From: CAVURS01 sp963795385
Lineage (GTDB): Bacteria; Actinomycetota; Actinomycetes; Actinomycetales; CAVURS01
Length of the DNA stretch: 64,000 nucleotides
NCBI GenBank assembly: GCA_963795385.1
Contig: CAWCHK010000014.1
Location: 868,001 to 932,000 of the forward strand
Reading direction: 5' to 3'
Both the position numbers and the translations under genes were made by a program. Shown here piece after piece: positions 51,215-60,165 of this stretch; the first letter of the stretch is position 1; each line of letters starts with the position of its first letter. The notes under the pieces are model-generated. The model had not been told where the DNA came from and made no database searches. It was given only the letters and a program-made list of their open reading frames with translations.

Positions 51215-52105
51215 CATGGCCTGCCCCGCGTCGTCGAGCTCTTCGAGGCCCGCACGCCCAAGGGCGCGGCCATCCTGGCCCGCACGTCGGGCGTGATCCG
51301 CATCACCGACGAGGACGCCACCCGCAAGATCACCATCGTGGGCGACGACGGCTCCGAGGACAGCTACAACGTCGTCCTCCCGGGCCCACCTCCCAGGTGG
51401 GCGAGGGGGCCGAGGTCCAGGCCGGCGACCACTGGTCGAGGGCCCAAGGACCCCAAGCAGGTGCTGGAGATCAAGGGCATCCGCGAGACCCAGCAGTACC
51501 TGGTCGACGAGGTCCAGCGGGTGTACCGCGATCAGGGCGTGTCGATCCACGACAAGCACATCGAGCTGATCGTCCGCCAGATGCTGCGGCGGGTGCTGGT
51601 GGCCGAGCAGGGCGAATCACCTTTCCTGCCCGGCGAGCGGGTCGACTCCCGCGATCTACGCCGAGCGCAACCGCAGCCTGGTCCAGGAGGGGCAGCGCCC
51701 CGCCGAGGGCCGTCCCGAGCTCATGGGCATCACCAAGGCGTCGCTGGCCACCGATTCGTGGCTGTCGGCGGCGTCGTTCCAGGAGACCACCCGGGTGCTC
51801 ACCGAGGCGGCCATCGAGGGCAAGAGCGACAGCTCTTCGGCCTCAAGGAGAACATCATCATCGGGAAGCTGATCCCGGCCGGCACGGGCATGCAGCGGTA
51901 CCGCGACGTCGACATGGACGCCCCGGAAGCCGAGCGCATGCAGTTCTGGACCTCCGACGCCGAAGGCGCCGGCACCGAGGACCTGGCCGCCTGGTTGGCC
52001 AACATCGGCAACCGGGAGGCGGGCGCCACCGCCGGTGCCCCGGCCTGGCTCACCACCGGTGACGGTCAGGTCGGCGACAGCTCCCCCGAGGAGAGCGCTT
52101 CGTAG
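51215..52105 (+). pseudogene. rpoC: RNA polymerase beta-prime C-terminus (fragment with frameshifts)
   Basis: The last ~300 residues of RpoC: GLPRVVELFEARTPKG, ITIVGDDGSEDSYNV, then in shifting frames VGEGAEVQAGD, VLEIKGIRETQQYLVDEVQRVYRDQGV, DKHIELIVRQMLRRV, IYAERNRSLVQEGQRP, MGITKASLATDSWLSAASFQETTRVLTEAA, LFGLKENIIIGKLIPAGTGMQRYRD. At least five one-base indels (near 51,390, 51,433, 51,452, 51,652, 51,832) are needed to read it, mostly missing C in C-runs. The frame happens to stay open. Joined to a foreign LacI start, it is an assembly artefact. The acidic tail suggests an actinobacterium other than the main one, possibly Acidimicrobiia-like. Confidence 0.88.
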
Positions 52106-52150
52106 CTTCACCACTCACCCGCTCGGCTCCGTTCGGGCGGGACAGGGAGC

Positions 52151-52191
52151 CCTTCGGGTGGCCAGCGGTGCTGGCCACCCGAAGGTTCTTT
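52151..52191. terminator. Strong intrinsic terminator after rpoC
   Basis: A perfect 16-bp stem (52,151-52,166 with 52,170-52,185; arm CCTTCGGGTGGCCAGC), a 3-base loop and TTCTTT after it. It terminates rpoC and probably also the convergent gene. Confidence 0.85.
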
Positions 52192-52209
52192 GGCCGAGGT
52201 TGCCGACGA

Positions 52210-53263
52210 TCAGCAGGATCCCGGCGGTGGGTTCTCGTCGGTCTCGGCCCGGTGCGCGGCCGTCGACGGCAGAACCCACCACGAGGTGGGTCCGTCGGCG
52301 GGGGGCATCGTCACCACATAGATGCCGGGCGGCCCCGAGGGGGTCATGGGCAGCACCCGGTCCTGGGGCGCACCCCGGGGGCGCCAGTGCACGAACACGG
52401 TCTTCACATCCGTCTCGTCCTCCGCTGTGGCCGTCACCGTGCAGGCGGAGATGGTGGCGGCCAGCGTCGGTGGATGTTCCACCGTGGTCACCACCACGGC
52501 GGCCGCCGTCGATCCGTCGTCCCCGGACACCGTCACCGGGATCTCCTGGCGCCTTCGGGGGCCGAGGCCGTGATCCGGGTGTCGAGCTCGGCCACCCCCC
52601 CGGCGCTGAGCAGTCCGGCCGACGGCTCGATGTCGAGCCAGGTCGCCCCCGGTGTTGCCGTCCAGCGCACCGATGGCCGGAGGTGTTGCGCAGGAGGATG
52701 GCGCCCACGGCCGGACGGACCCGGCTCGGCGTCAGGGTCAGCGAGCTGCCCGCCGCCGGCAGCCGGGTGAGGCGGCCACCCGGCTGTTGCGCCGGTCCTG
52801 GCCGGTCTCCCGGTCGGCGACCCGCAGGATCCCCAAGGCCAGGAGGCCGGCGGCCACCACCCCGCCGGCGCCCGCCGCCACCAGCAGGGTGGCCCGGCTC
52901 GGCCGCCAACCTCCGGAACCGGGATGGCGGCCCCCGCCGTGGGCCGGCGCCGGCGGCGGAGAGCGGCGGTGCGGAACGGGCTGCGACCGGGCGGCCGCCC
53001 GCACCGGCTCCGGCGCTGTCTCGAGGGGTCGGAGGCCCACCAGGGCGTGGACCGACACCATGGAGCGGCGGCGGTCGGCACAGGCTTCGCAGGTCTCGAC
53101 GTGGGCACCGACGGCCGGCCCGACGGCGAGCAGGGCCTCGAGGGTGCGGTGGGCGGTGGCCGGTCGTGGGGTGTGGGTTGCTCGGCGCCGCCCTCGGGAT
53201 CGGTGGGCCACCACAGTCCGGCGCCCACGAGCACCTGGCGCAGGTCCAGGTGGTGCGGTTGAT
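52210..53263 (-). pseudogene. Zinc-finger/anti-sigma-like membrane protein, broken by frameshifts
   Basis: Read on the minus strand in several frames: N-terminal LDLRQVLVGAGLWW, then HRTLEALLAVGPAVGAHVETCEAC (a zf-HC2-like H-x3-C-x2-C), a Pro-rich linker, a membrane helix (RATLLVAAGAGGVVAAGLLALG) and an extracytoplasmic beta-domain (GATWLDIEPSAGLLSAGGVAEL, VTVSGDDGS...), ending at TGA 52,210. At least three frame changes are needed. The pattern suggests an anti-sigma factor or similar sensor, with the 5' end at or beyond the second junction. The family could not be named. Confidence 0.55.
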
Positions 53264-53524
53264 CCAATTCGTGCCGACATGCTGCCGCCCGAGATCGGCG
53301 CCAACGCGCCCGCGCTGCTGAACATCGACCCGACCGCGGACATTATGGGCCTGCCGCTGCGCGAGGCGCGCGATCTGTTCGAAACGCAGTATTTGCAGGC
53401 GCAGTTGCTGCGTTTTGGTGGCAATATTTCCCGCACCGCGCAGTTCGTCGGAATGGAGCGCAGTGCGCTGCACCGTAAGCTGAAGCAGCTTGGGGTGAAT
53501 TCGGACGAGAAGGTGGGGGGTTAG
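53264..53524 (+). pseudogene. ntrX: NtrX-type response regulator, C-terminal fragment
   Basis: About 86 residues matching the C-terminus of alphaproteobacterial NtrX: IRADMLPPEIG, then LREARDLFETQYLQAQLLRFGGNISRTAQFVGMERSALHRKLKQLGV, the Fis-type helix-turn-helix. The receiver and AAA+ domains are absent because the sequence joins unrelated actinobacterial DNA at about 53,264. Codon use (AAT, TTT, CAG/TTG mixed) also differs from the DNA to the left. Confidence 0.85.
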
Positions 53525-54545
53525 GCGCGGCCGAGATCCATCGCGGCAGCCGGACACTGATCCCCCACCAGATCCGAAGATCGACGCGGCACGAGTTCGA
53601 GAGTTCTCGTACAGGCACAACACGTGCACCGTCGCGCGGCGGGCGATATCCAGCACATCGTCCCCGGACACCGCCAGCGCGTCAGTGTAGGTTCCTTGTT
53701 GCCGCAGCATTGCCGACAGCGGTGCGGAGCCGGGGCCGATCACCATGCCGGACGCTGGGATGGCTGCCCGCTCGGCGTGCAGCCGGGTGCTGTTGACCAT
53801 GCCGCGCACGATTCCCCACCACCTCGCCGTTACGCAGATCGACCATTGGTCCACCGCTGAAGCCGTGATTGATGACCGGCGCCGCAACCCAGACCATCTT
53901 CCGCGGATCGGTAAACTCCGCCGGCGCCGGCGGGAACTTGTCATTCTCCAGGACGGCCCAGGTTTCCGTGGGGATCAGGGGACCACCAGTCGCTGGGTAG
54001 CCCAGGACAAACAAACGGCCGCCAGGCGCCGCAGGGCGCCCGACCGGCAGGGTCGCCGGCGGCGCGACGTGGGCGGCGCGGAGCAGCGCGATGTCCAGCG
54101 TGGTATCGATCGCGACCATCTGGGCTACGGCCGGCTTAACCAACTGCGAGACGATGCGGGTCTGCTGGCAACCGGATACCACGTGCGCCGCAGTGAGCAG
54201 GCTGCCGTCCGACGACACGAAGAAGCCCGTGCCGGCGACCCCGGTTCCGGGCTTATGGGTGGCTCCTCCGTCGGGCGGAGGGCCCGGGTAAACGACATCG
54301 GGCAAGGCGTCGGGTTGGGAGGGTGGCGCCGCCGCGATACGAGGCATCTCGACCGGCTGATAGACCGATGATGGCGTCGCCCGTGTGGCCTCCGGCGACA
54401 CGGCCGGAGCATGCAAGGCTGGCGGACCGGCCGACGCCGCTTCCGGATCAGAACTGTCCGCCGTCAGCAGAACCACCACCAACGCGGCACCGCCGATCGC
54501 GAAGCCGATTGACAGGCCGATCAGGTTAGCTGTTCGAGGCTGCAC
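53521..54545 (-). pseudogene. Membrane-anchored trypsin-like serine protease (frameshifted)
   Basis: An N-terminal membrane helix (residues ~8-28), a Pro/Ala linker and a trypsin-like domain with the triad H121 (LTAAHVV), D151 (TTLDIALL) and S230 (NHGFSGGP). After VVDLRNGEVVG-like residues an extra base in a G-run (53,814-53,817) shifts the frame; the neighbouring frame continues IVRGMVNSTRL...MLRQQGTYTDALAVSGDDVLDIARRATVHVLC. A second indel near 53,595 would then give a short end with TAA at 53,521, convergent with ntrX. Without it the frame would run on into foreign DNA. The native gene is probably intact; the breaks look like sequence errors. Confidence 0.72.
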
Positions 54546-54675
54546 GTGCCTGCGTCATTGATCCTGGGCGACCAGTATCGGTCAGCGTTGGTTGCGCTGG
54601 CATTGCAACACTGCCACGACGCGCGACACTCTGCTAATTATGCCTGGATATCGCCAACTTGGGGTGGAGGTCGCC

Positions 54676-55476
54676 ATGGACGCAGCGCCGGAACGGGGAT
54701 TTTCGCTTGGTCGCGAGGAGCGGCTGCGGATCCGTGCAGGCAAGTTCACCGGCCCCACCTCCGGCCTTGCGCCGGGCAACGTGCAGGCAAACCTGGTAAT
54801 CCTGCCGCAGGCGCTGGCCAACGATTTTCTCCGTTATGCCCAGGCCAACCCACGCCCATGCCCGGTGCTTGCGGTCTCCGAACCCGGCGATCCGAGCTTT
54901 CCTACCTTGGCGCAGGACTTCGACGTGCGCACCGACCTGCCGCAATATCGTATTTGGCGGCACGGCGAATTGGTCGAAGAGCCCATGGAAGTCGGCCACG
55001 TCTGGCGCGATGACCTCGTGAGCTTCGCCATCGGCTGCTCATTCTCCTTCGAGGAAGCGCTGCTGGAAGACGGCATCGAAGTTCGCCATATCACGCGCGG
55101 CTGCAACGTGCCGATGTTCCGGACCTCGATCCAGTGCGTTCCGGCAGGCGTGTTCCACGGTCCGTTGGTGGTGTCGATGCGGCCGTTCAAGCCGGCGGAT
55201 GCGATTCGCGCGGTACAGATCACCTCGCGTTTCCCATCGGTGCATGGCGCACCAGTGCACATCGGACTGCCGGAGCAGATCGGCATCAAGGACGTCAGCA
55301 AGCCTGATTACGGCGACGCCGTGCCAGTGGGAGCGGATGAGTTGCCAGTGTTCTGGGCATGTGGCGTCACCCCACAGGCGGCGATCGCGGCAATGAAGCC
55401 GGAGTTCTGCATTACCCATGCGCCAGGGGCGATGATGATCACCGACCTGCGCAACTCGCGGCTCGCGGCTCTTTGA
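54676..55476 (+). CDS. DUF1445 protein (D-glutamate cyclase N-half / hydro-lyase family)
   Basis: About 266 residues, normal for the DUF1445 'putative hydro-lyase' family: IRAGKFTGPTSGLAPGNVQANLVILP, EPGDPSF, WRDDLVSFAIGCSFSFEEALL, HITRGCNVPMFRT, GPLVVSMRPFKP and FCITHAPGAMMITDLR. Mammalian D-glutamate cyclase (DGLUCY) is a fusion of DUF1445 and DUF4392. Here the second half is the next gene, overlapping by four bases. ATG 54676 has GGAGG five bases upstream. It starts the operon DUF1445-DUF4392-murL-murD2. Confidence 0.88.
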   Translation: MDAAPERGFSLGREERLRIRAGKFTGPTSGLAPGNVQANLVILPQALANDFLRYAQANPRPCPVLAVSEPGDPSFPTLAQDFDVRTDLPQYRIWRHGELVEEPMEVGHVWRDDLVSFAIGCSFSFEEALLEDGIEVRHITRGCNVPMFRTSIQCVPAGVFHGPLVVSMRPFKPADAIRAVQITSRFPSVHGAPVHIGLPEQIGIKDVSKPDYGDAVPVGADELPVFWACGVTPQAAIAAMKPEFCITHAPGAMMITDLRNSRLAAL

Positions 55477-56381
55477 CCCGAGCTTCCATCGAACGTATTG
55501 AGGCGCTGATCCACCAGGAGGTCGGCCGCAACATCGACGGCGTATTTGCCGCGACGCGGAGCGGCCTATGGGGTGCAGCATCTGCACTTGCCGCTGCACC
55601 GCACGTTTCGCTGGGCATCATGACCGGATTCTACGTTCCGAAGGGCACCCCTCCCGCCGCCGAAACCGATGGCCCGATTGGTGCGGCCCTGTTGGCGGCG
55701 GCGTTCGCACGTGTGGGAGTGCCGTGCCGGTTGGTGACCGATGAGCCTTGCCGCCCGGCATGTGCGGCGTCGCTGGCAGGCGCCGGGATTCCGGGGACCG
55801 CACTGGACGTGGTACCGCTTGGCGGTTCGGTCGGCAATGCTGTTGCCCGGTGGCGCCGGGTCGGCGTCACGCATGCGCTATCAATCGAACGTTGCGGCCG
55901 CAGTGCCGACGGTGCGCCTCGGAATATGCGTGGCGAAGACATCAGTGCCGTCACCACATTGCTCGACGATTTGTTCCTCGCCGGACCGTGGCAGCGGATC
56001 GCCATCGGCGACGGGGGGAATGAAATCGGCATGGGGTCGGTGCCCGCCACGTTGATCGGCGCATACGTGGCACATGGCGAAACGATCGCATGCACGACCG
56101 CAGCGGACTGGCTGATTGCGGCAGGTGTGTCCAACTGGGGCGCCTATGGATTGATTGGCGCACTCGCTGTGCTGCGGCCGGACTGGCGCGAATCGCTGCT
56201 GCAATGCCTGGATGTCGATCTCGATCGCGCAATCCTGCAGGCAACGGTATATGATGGACCAGCGGTCGATGGCGTGACGCGCGCGCAGGGGCTGACGGTC
56301 GATAGCCTGCCCGTGGAGGTGCACCACGCCAAGCTGCGCGCGATCCGCGCGGTGGTGGAGGATGATGCCAGAACCGCGTGA
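55473..56381 (+). CDS. DUF4392 protein (D-glutamate cyclase catalytic half)
   Basis: About 302 residues. IGRNIDGVFAATRS-like start, GIMTGFYVPKG(T)PPAAETDGPIGA, ...SIERCGRSADGAPRNMRGEDIS and GDGGNEIGMGSVP are DUF4392 signatures. DUF4392 is the catalytic half of DGLUCY, which turns D-glutamate into 5-oxo-D-proline. TTG 55473 is the probable start, overlapping the DUF1445 stop (TTGA). Its 3' end overlaps murL by 20 bases. Together with the preceding gene it forms a split D-glutamate cyclase; the reaction is inferred from the family. Confidence 0.88.
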   Translation: MTRASIERIEALIHQEVGRNIDGVFAATRSGLWGAASALAAAPHVSLGIMTGFYVPKGTPPAAETDGPIGAALLAAAFARVGVPCRLVTDEPCRPACAASLAGAGIPGTALDVVPLGGSVGNAVARWRRVGVTHALSIERCGRSADGAPRNMRGEDISAVTTLLDDLFLAGPWQRIAIGDGGNEIGMGSVPATLIGAYVAHGETIACTTAADWLIAAGVSNWGAYGLIGALAVLRPDWRESLLQCLDVDLDRAILQATVYDGPAVDGVTRAQGLTVDSLPVEVHHAKLRAIRAVVEDDARTA

Positions 56382-57681
56382 ATTCATCTGTGAGGCCTAT
56401 CGGTTCGAGCCGGACACCGGCGTTTTGGCGCTGAATTATGCGTTCGACACCGGAATTCGCTTCCAGGAGCGCATCATATTCCCGGTGGCCGAACGAATGC
56501 TCGCTGCCGACGAAAATGGTGCGCTGGATCGCGTGTTCCGCATGCTGCTGCTCGCCTGCGGAGTGAGTTACTACAAGGCATTCGCGCCGCCGGTTGTGTC
56601 GTGCAAAGCGTTTCCGGTTGACCAGGCAACTGCCGACTTCTTTACCGAATTCTATGTAAAGGGGCTGGCCGAGTACGCCTATCGCAACGGCATCGACCTT
56701 GCGTCCCGACTACGCATCGTGGCCGATCCGATCGACGCGCCGGTTGCGATCCGTCTGGCGTTGCCGCGGCGAACCTGTGTGCCGATTGGTGGTGGGAAGG
56801 ATTCCATCGTCACGCTGGAATGCCTGAAGCTGGCTAGCGAAAATCTGCTATTGTTCTCGCTCGGCTCCGCTGCGCCAATCGAAGCGACAATCCGGCAATC
56901 GCGACAACCGGCAATCCACGTGATGCGGCAGCTGGATCCTGTGCTGTTCGAGCTCAATGCGGCCGGCGCGCTGAATGGTCATGTGCCGATCACCGGCATC
57001 CTCAGCATGATCGTGCTTGCATGCGCGATCATGTGTGGTTTCGATACCATCGCGATGTCGAATGAACATTCTGCGAGCGCACCTAACATAGCCTCCGGTG
57101 GGGCGGACGTGAACCATCAGTGGAGCAAGTCATTCAGCTTCGAGCAGATGCTGCAAAACCACATAGCACGATACATTGTCGACGGGCTCACGTATTTCTC
57201 CTTCCTGCGCCCGTTGACGGAGATTGCCATTGCGCGCCGCTTCTCGCGCCAGGCTGACTACCTGCCGATTTTCCGTAGCTGCAATGCCGCATTCCGTCAG
57301 GCACCGGAGCAGCGTGCAGGCAACTGGTGCTGCGACTGCCCGAAATGCCGCTTTGTCTTCCTGGCGTTGGCTCCATTCGTCGCCAAGCCTCGGCTCATAG
57401 CCACATTCGGCCGCAATCTACTGAATGAACCAACGCAGTTCGACGGCTTCGCCGAACTGTGCGGACTGCGCCATCACAAGCCATTCGAGTGCGTAGGCGA
57501 AATCGAAGAGAGCGCCAGCGCGATGCGTCATCTGGCCGGCATGCCGGATTGGCAGGACGACGCAGTGCCACGTGCATTGTCATCACGCATCGCATCACCT
57601 GAATTCGCGTCGTTGTTTGGGTTCCGTGAGCCGCATGCGGTACCGCAGCGCTTTTTGGCGATGCTCGATGCGTGCGGATGA
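56362..57681 (+). CDS. murL: UDP-MurNAc-L-Ala-L-Glu epimerase MurL
   Basis: About 439 residues, the size of Xanthomonas MurL. It has a PP-loop-like ATP motif PIGGGKDS (141-148), HSASAPN and HQWSKSFSFEQMLQNHI, and a Cys cluster GNWCCDCPKCRFVF (~320). MurL epimerises the terminal L-Glu of UDP-MurNAc-L-Ala-L-Glu to D-Glu in an ATP-dependent reaction, replacing the MurI/MurD route. ATG 56362 or 56365 follows GGTGGTGGAG. The gene overlaps both neighbours, and the partner ligase murD2 is next. Confidence 0.9.
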   Translation: MMPEPREFICEAYRFEPDTGVLALNYAFDTGIRFQERIIFPVAERMLAADENGALDRVFRMLLLACGVSYYKAFAPPVVSCKAFPVDQATADFFTEFYVKGLAEYAYRNGIDLASRLRIVADPIDAPVAIRLALPRRTCVPIGGGKDSIVTLECLKLASENLLLFSLGSAAPIEATIRQSRQPAIHVMRQLDPVLFELNAAGALNGHVPITGILSMIVLACAIMCGFDTIAMSNEHSASAPNIASGGADVNHQWSKSFSFEQMLQNHIARYIVDGLTYFSFLRPLTEIAIARRFSRQADYLPIFRSCNAAFRQAPEQRAGNWCCDCPKCRFVFLALAPFVAKPRLIATFGRNLLNEPTQFDGFAELCGLRHHKPFECVGEIEESASAMRHLAGMPDWQDDAVPRALSSRIASPEFASLFGFREPHAVPQRFLAMLDACG

Positions 57682-58940
57682 GCTGCGCGGCAAGCGTGTC
57701 GCGATCTGGGGATTCGGGCGAGAGGGCAGGGCCGCGTTGCGTTTTCTGCGCGCGCACGATCCTTCGATCGCGCTGACGGTTCTGGAGGATGCCACCGAGG
57801 CAACAGTGGATTGCCCTGCGCCATTGATTCATGGACGTGCCGCGATCGCTGCAGAGATCAGAAACTTCGACGTTGTGGTGAAATCGCCCGGTATCAGTCT
57901 GTATGATCCAGTCGTAAGCCAGGCGCGAGATGCCGGTGTACAGTTCAGTTCGCTGCTCAACCTCTGGTTTGCGGACCAGCCGGTCGCACGAACGATTTGC
58001 GTTACGGGGACCAAGGGCAAAAGTACCACCGCGGCGCTGATAACCCATATTTTGTGTGGCACGGGCGGTAAGGCTGCGCTGGCCGGCAACATTGGGGTTC
58101 CCGTCACCGACCTTCCGCGCGAAGGCCTAGACTATGCAGTCATCGAAGTTTCCAGCTATCAGGCGGCGGACTTCGATGGTCAGTGCGACATCGCAGTATT
58201 GACCATGCTCGCGCAGGAGCATCTCGATTGGCACGGTTCGGTGGCTGCCTACCACCGCGACAAACTGAATTTGTTGCGCCATGCTCGGCACTCTGTCGTC
58301 AATGCCGATGTGCGCACAGCGGTCGGCGACATTGGCGAAGTGGCCCTGTTCGACCCCCATGCGGATCTGCGGGTGACGAATCCCTACCTCGCGCGATCAC
58401 ACAATTTGTCCAATCTATCCGCTTCCGTGGCGGTCGCGCGGTATCTCGGCATCGATCCGGATGCCGCGCTCCGCGCTTCCGAAGACTTTTGTGCCTTGCC
58501 ACACCGCCAGCAGGAAATTGGCGAGATAGATGGTGTGCTCTACGTCGATGACAGCATTTCAACGACGCCAGAATCGGCAATTGCCGCGTTGGATGTGTAC
58601 CGGCATCGAACGGTGACCATCATTATTGGCGGCCAGGACCGCGGCATCGACTACAGCAGTTTGGTGGATCGTCTGAGCTCGAGGCCACCCGGCACGGTGA
58701 TCCTGCTCGACCCAAGTGGTCGCCGAATCGGGGGGATGCTTGGATCGGGATCTGGTGTCTTTCTTGCAGAGTCGATGCGCGATGCGGTCCATCTGGCGCG
58801 TTCGCGGAACTCCACGCGGTGGCGTGGTGCTGCTGTCGCCGGCCGCGCCGAGTTACGGCTCCTATCGCAGCTTCGTCGAGCGCGGCGAAGATTTCGCCCG
58901 CTGTGCCGGCATCAGAACCGATCGGCCCGGTACGGCGTAA
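57668..58940 (+). CDS. murD2: UDP-MurNAc-L-Ala : L-glutamate ligase MurD2 (frameshift near the 3' end)
   Basis: A MurD-type ligase of about 423 residues once corrected. It has N-terminal VAIWGFGREG, ATP loop GTKGKST (114-120), AGNIGVP, EVSSYQAADF, and the closing GGVVLLSPAAPSYGSYRSFVERGEDFA. That last block is in another frame: an extra C in CGTTCGCGG (about 58,804) breaks the reading; removing it gives RSGTPRGGVVLLSP. MurD2 adds L-Glu (not D-Glu) to UDP-MurNAc-L-Ala, the substrate for MurL. Pairing with murL decides MurD2 over MurD. The break is probably a sequence error. The end overlaps the convergent dehydrogenase by 29 bases. Confidence 0.85.
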
Positions 58941-60144
58941 GATCGAATTCCGGTTGCCTGCCCGCCAGCAGCGCGGCGATCAGACGTCCGGTAATCGGCC
59001 CGAGCGTCAAACCGAGATGTTGATGCCCGAATGCGTAGAGCACGGTATCGCATTGCGATGACCGGCCAATGATCGGCAAGGAGTCCGGTGTCGAAGGTCG
59101 ATAACCGAGCCACTCTCGTGTGACGCGATCCGACAGTCCTGGGAGTGCAGCGCGGGCCGCCGGCAACAGACGGCGAATTTGCGTGAAATCCGGACGTGCA
59201 TTAAGGCCCGCCAGTTCGACACCGCTGGTCAGGCGGATCCCGGTCGAGCATCGGTGCGAGGACAAAGCCACGCTCTGGAAACACCACGGGGCGGCGCAAT
59301 TCGCCGGCATTGCCTGGTTCAATGTTCAGGTGATAGCCGCGCTCGGTGTCAAGTTGAACGCGATCGCCAATCTGACGCGCCAGTTCCTTGGACCACGCGC
59401 CCGCGGCGAGCACCACGGCGGCGAAATCGCGGATTCCAAGTTCACAGTCCAGCCTCACGCTGCCCTCGATGGGCTGCACGCGGCGCACGCGCTCCTGTGC
59501 AATCCGGCCACCCATCCGTTGGAATTGTGCAGCGTGCAGCTGAACCAGTCTATGGGCAAAGCAACAAAAGCACTGTCTGGTTCGTACAGCCCCTTGACGT
59601 AGTGTCTCGCAAGACCTGGCTCGAGTTGGCGGATCTCGTCGGGTCCAAGCACATCCAGCCTCACACCGCGGGCAGACATAAGCTGGCGATTGTAGTGTGT
59701 GGCAGCGAAACCTGCCTCGGTCTCATAAACTTTCAACCAGCCGACCGGACGCACTAAGTCATCCGCACCGGATTGCGCGATCAGCTCGCGGTGTGCATCG
59801 TAGGCTCGCGATACCAATGGCTGCAGTGCGTCGGCGATCGCCTCGACCCGCTTTTGGCGCCCGGCAAGCAGAAAGCGGACCAACCACGGTGCCAATTGTG
59901 GCAGGTAACGCCAGCGCATACGCACTGCGCTGCTCCTGTCGAACAGCATGCGCGGAATATCATGCCAGACCCCAGGGGTGCTGTTTGGCACCACAGCCCC
60001 AGTGACGATGCCACCGGCATTGCCGAATGACGTTGCCGTGCCAGGAGCGCGTGGATCGATCAGGGTAACGTCATGCCCGTCCCGTTGCAGGTACAGTGCG
60101 CAACTGACACCGACAATGCCAGCGCCGACAACGGCTATGCGCAT
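58912..60144 (-). pseudogene. D-amino acid dehydrogenase-like FAD oxidoreductase (two frameshifts)
   Basis: A DadA/DAO-family protein: FAD-binding VVGAGIVGVSCALYL at the N-terminus, SFGNAGGIV, then FVALPIDWF where the frame changes (about 59,546, one T missing in TTTG), VVLAAGAWSKELARQIG, FPERGFVLAPMLD, where an extra C (about 59,245) shifts back, and GIRLTSGVELAGL, WLGYRPSTPDSLPIIG, YAFGHQHLGLTLGP. The corrected protein is about 410 residues. DadA enzymes oxidise D-amino acids to keto acids; the substrate is inferred. Two compensating indels make sequence errors more likely than a dead gene. Confidence 0.8.
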
Positions 60145-60165
60145 GGGAAATATCCTAAAGAGCCA

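Noticed and set aside
50867..52105. A novel LacI-RpoC fusion regulator
   Set aside because: The C-terminal part needs several frame changes to read as RpoC, and the regulator loses its ligand domain. An assembly chimera explains both.
52115..53944. A 609-codon minus-strand gene
   Set aside because: It crosses the ntrX fragment and the second junction and joins pieces of two unrelated proteins.
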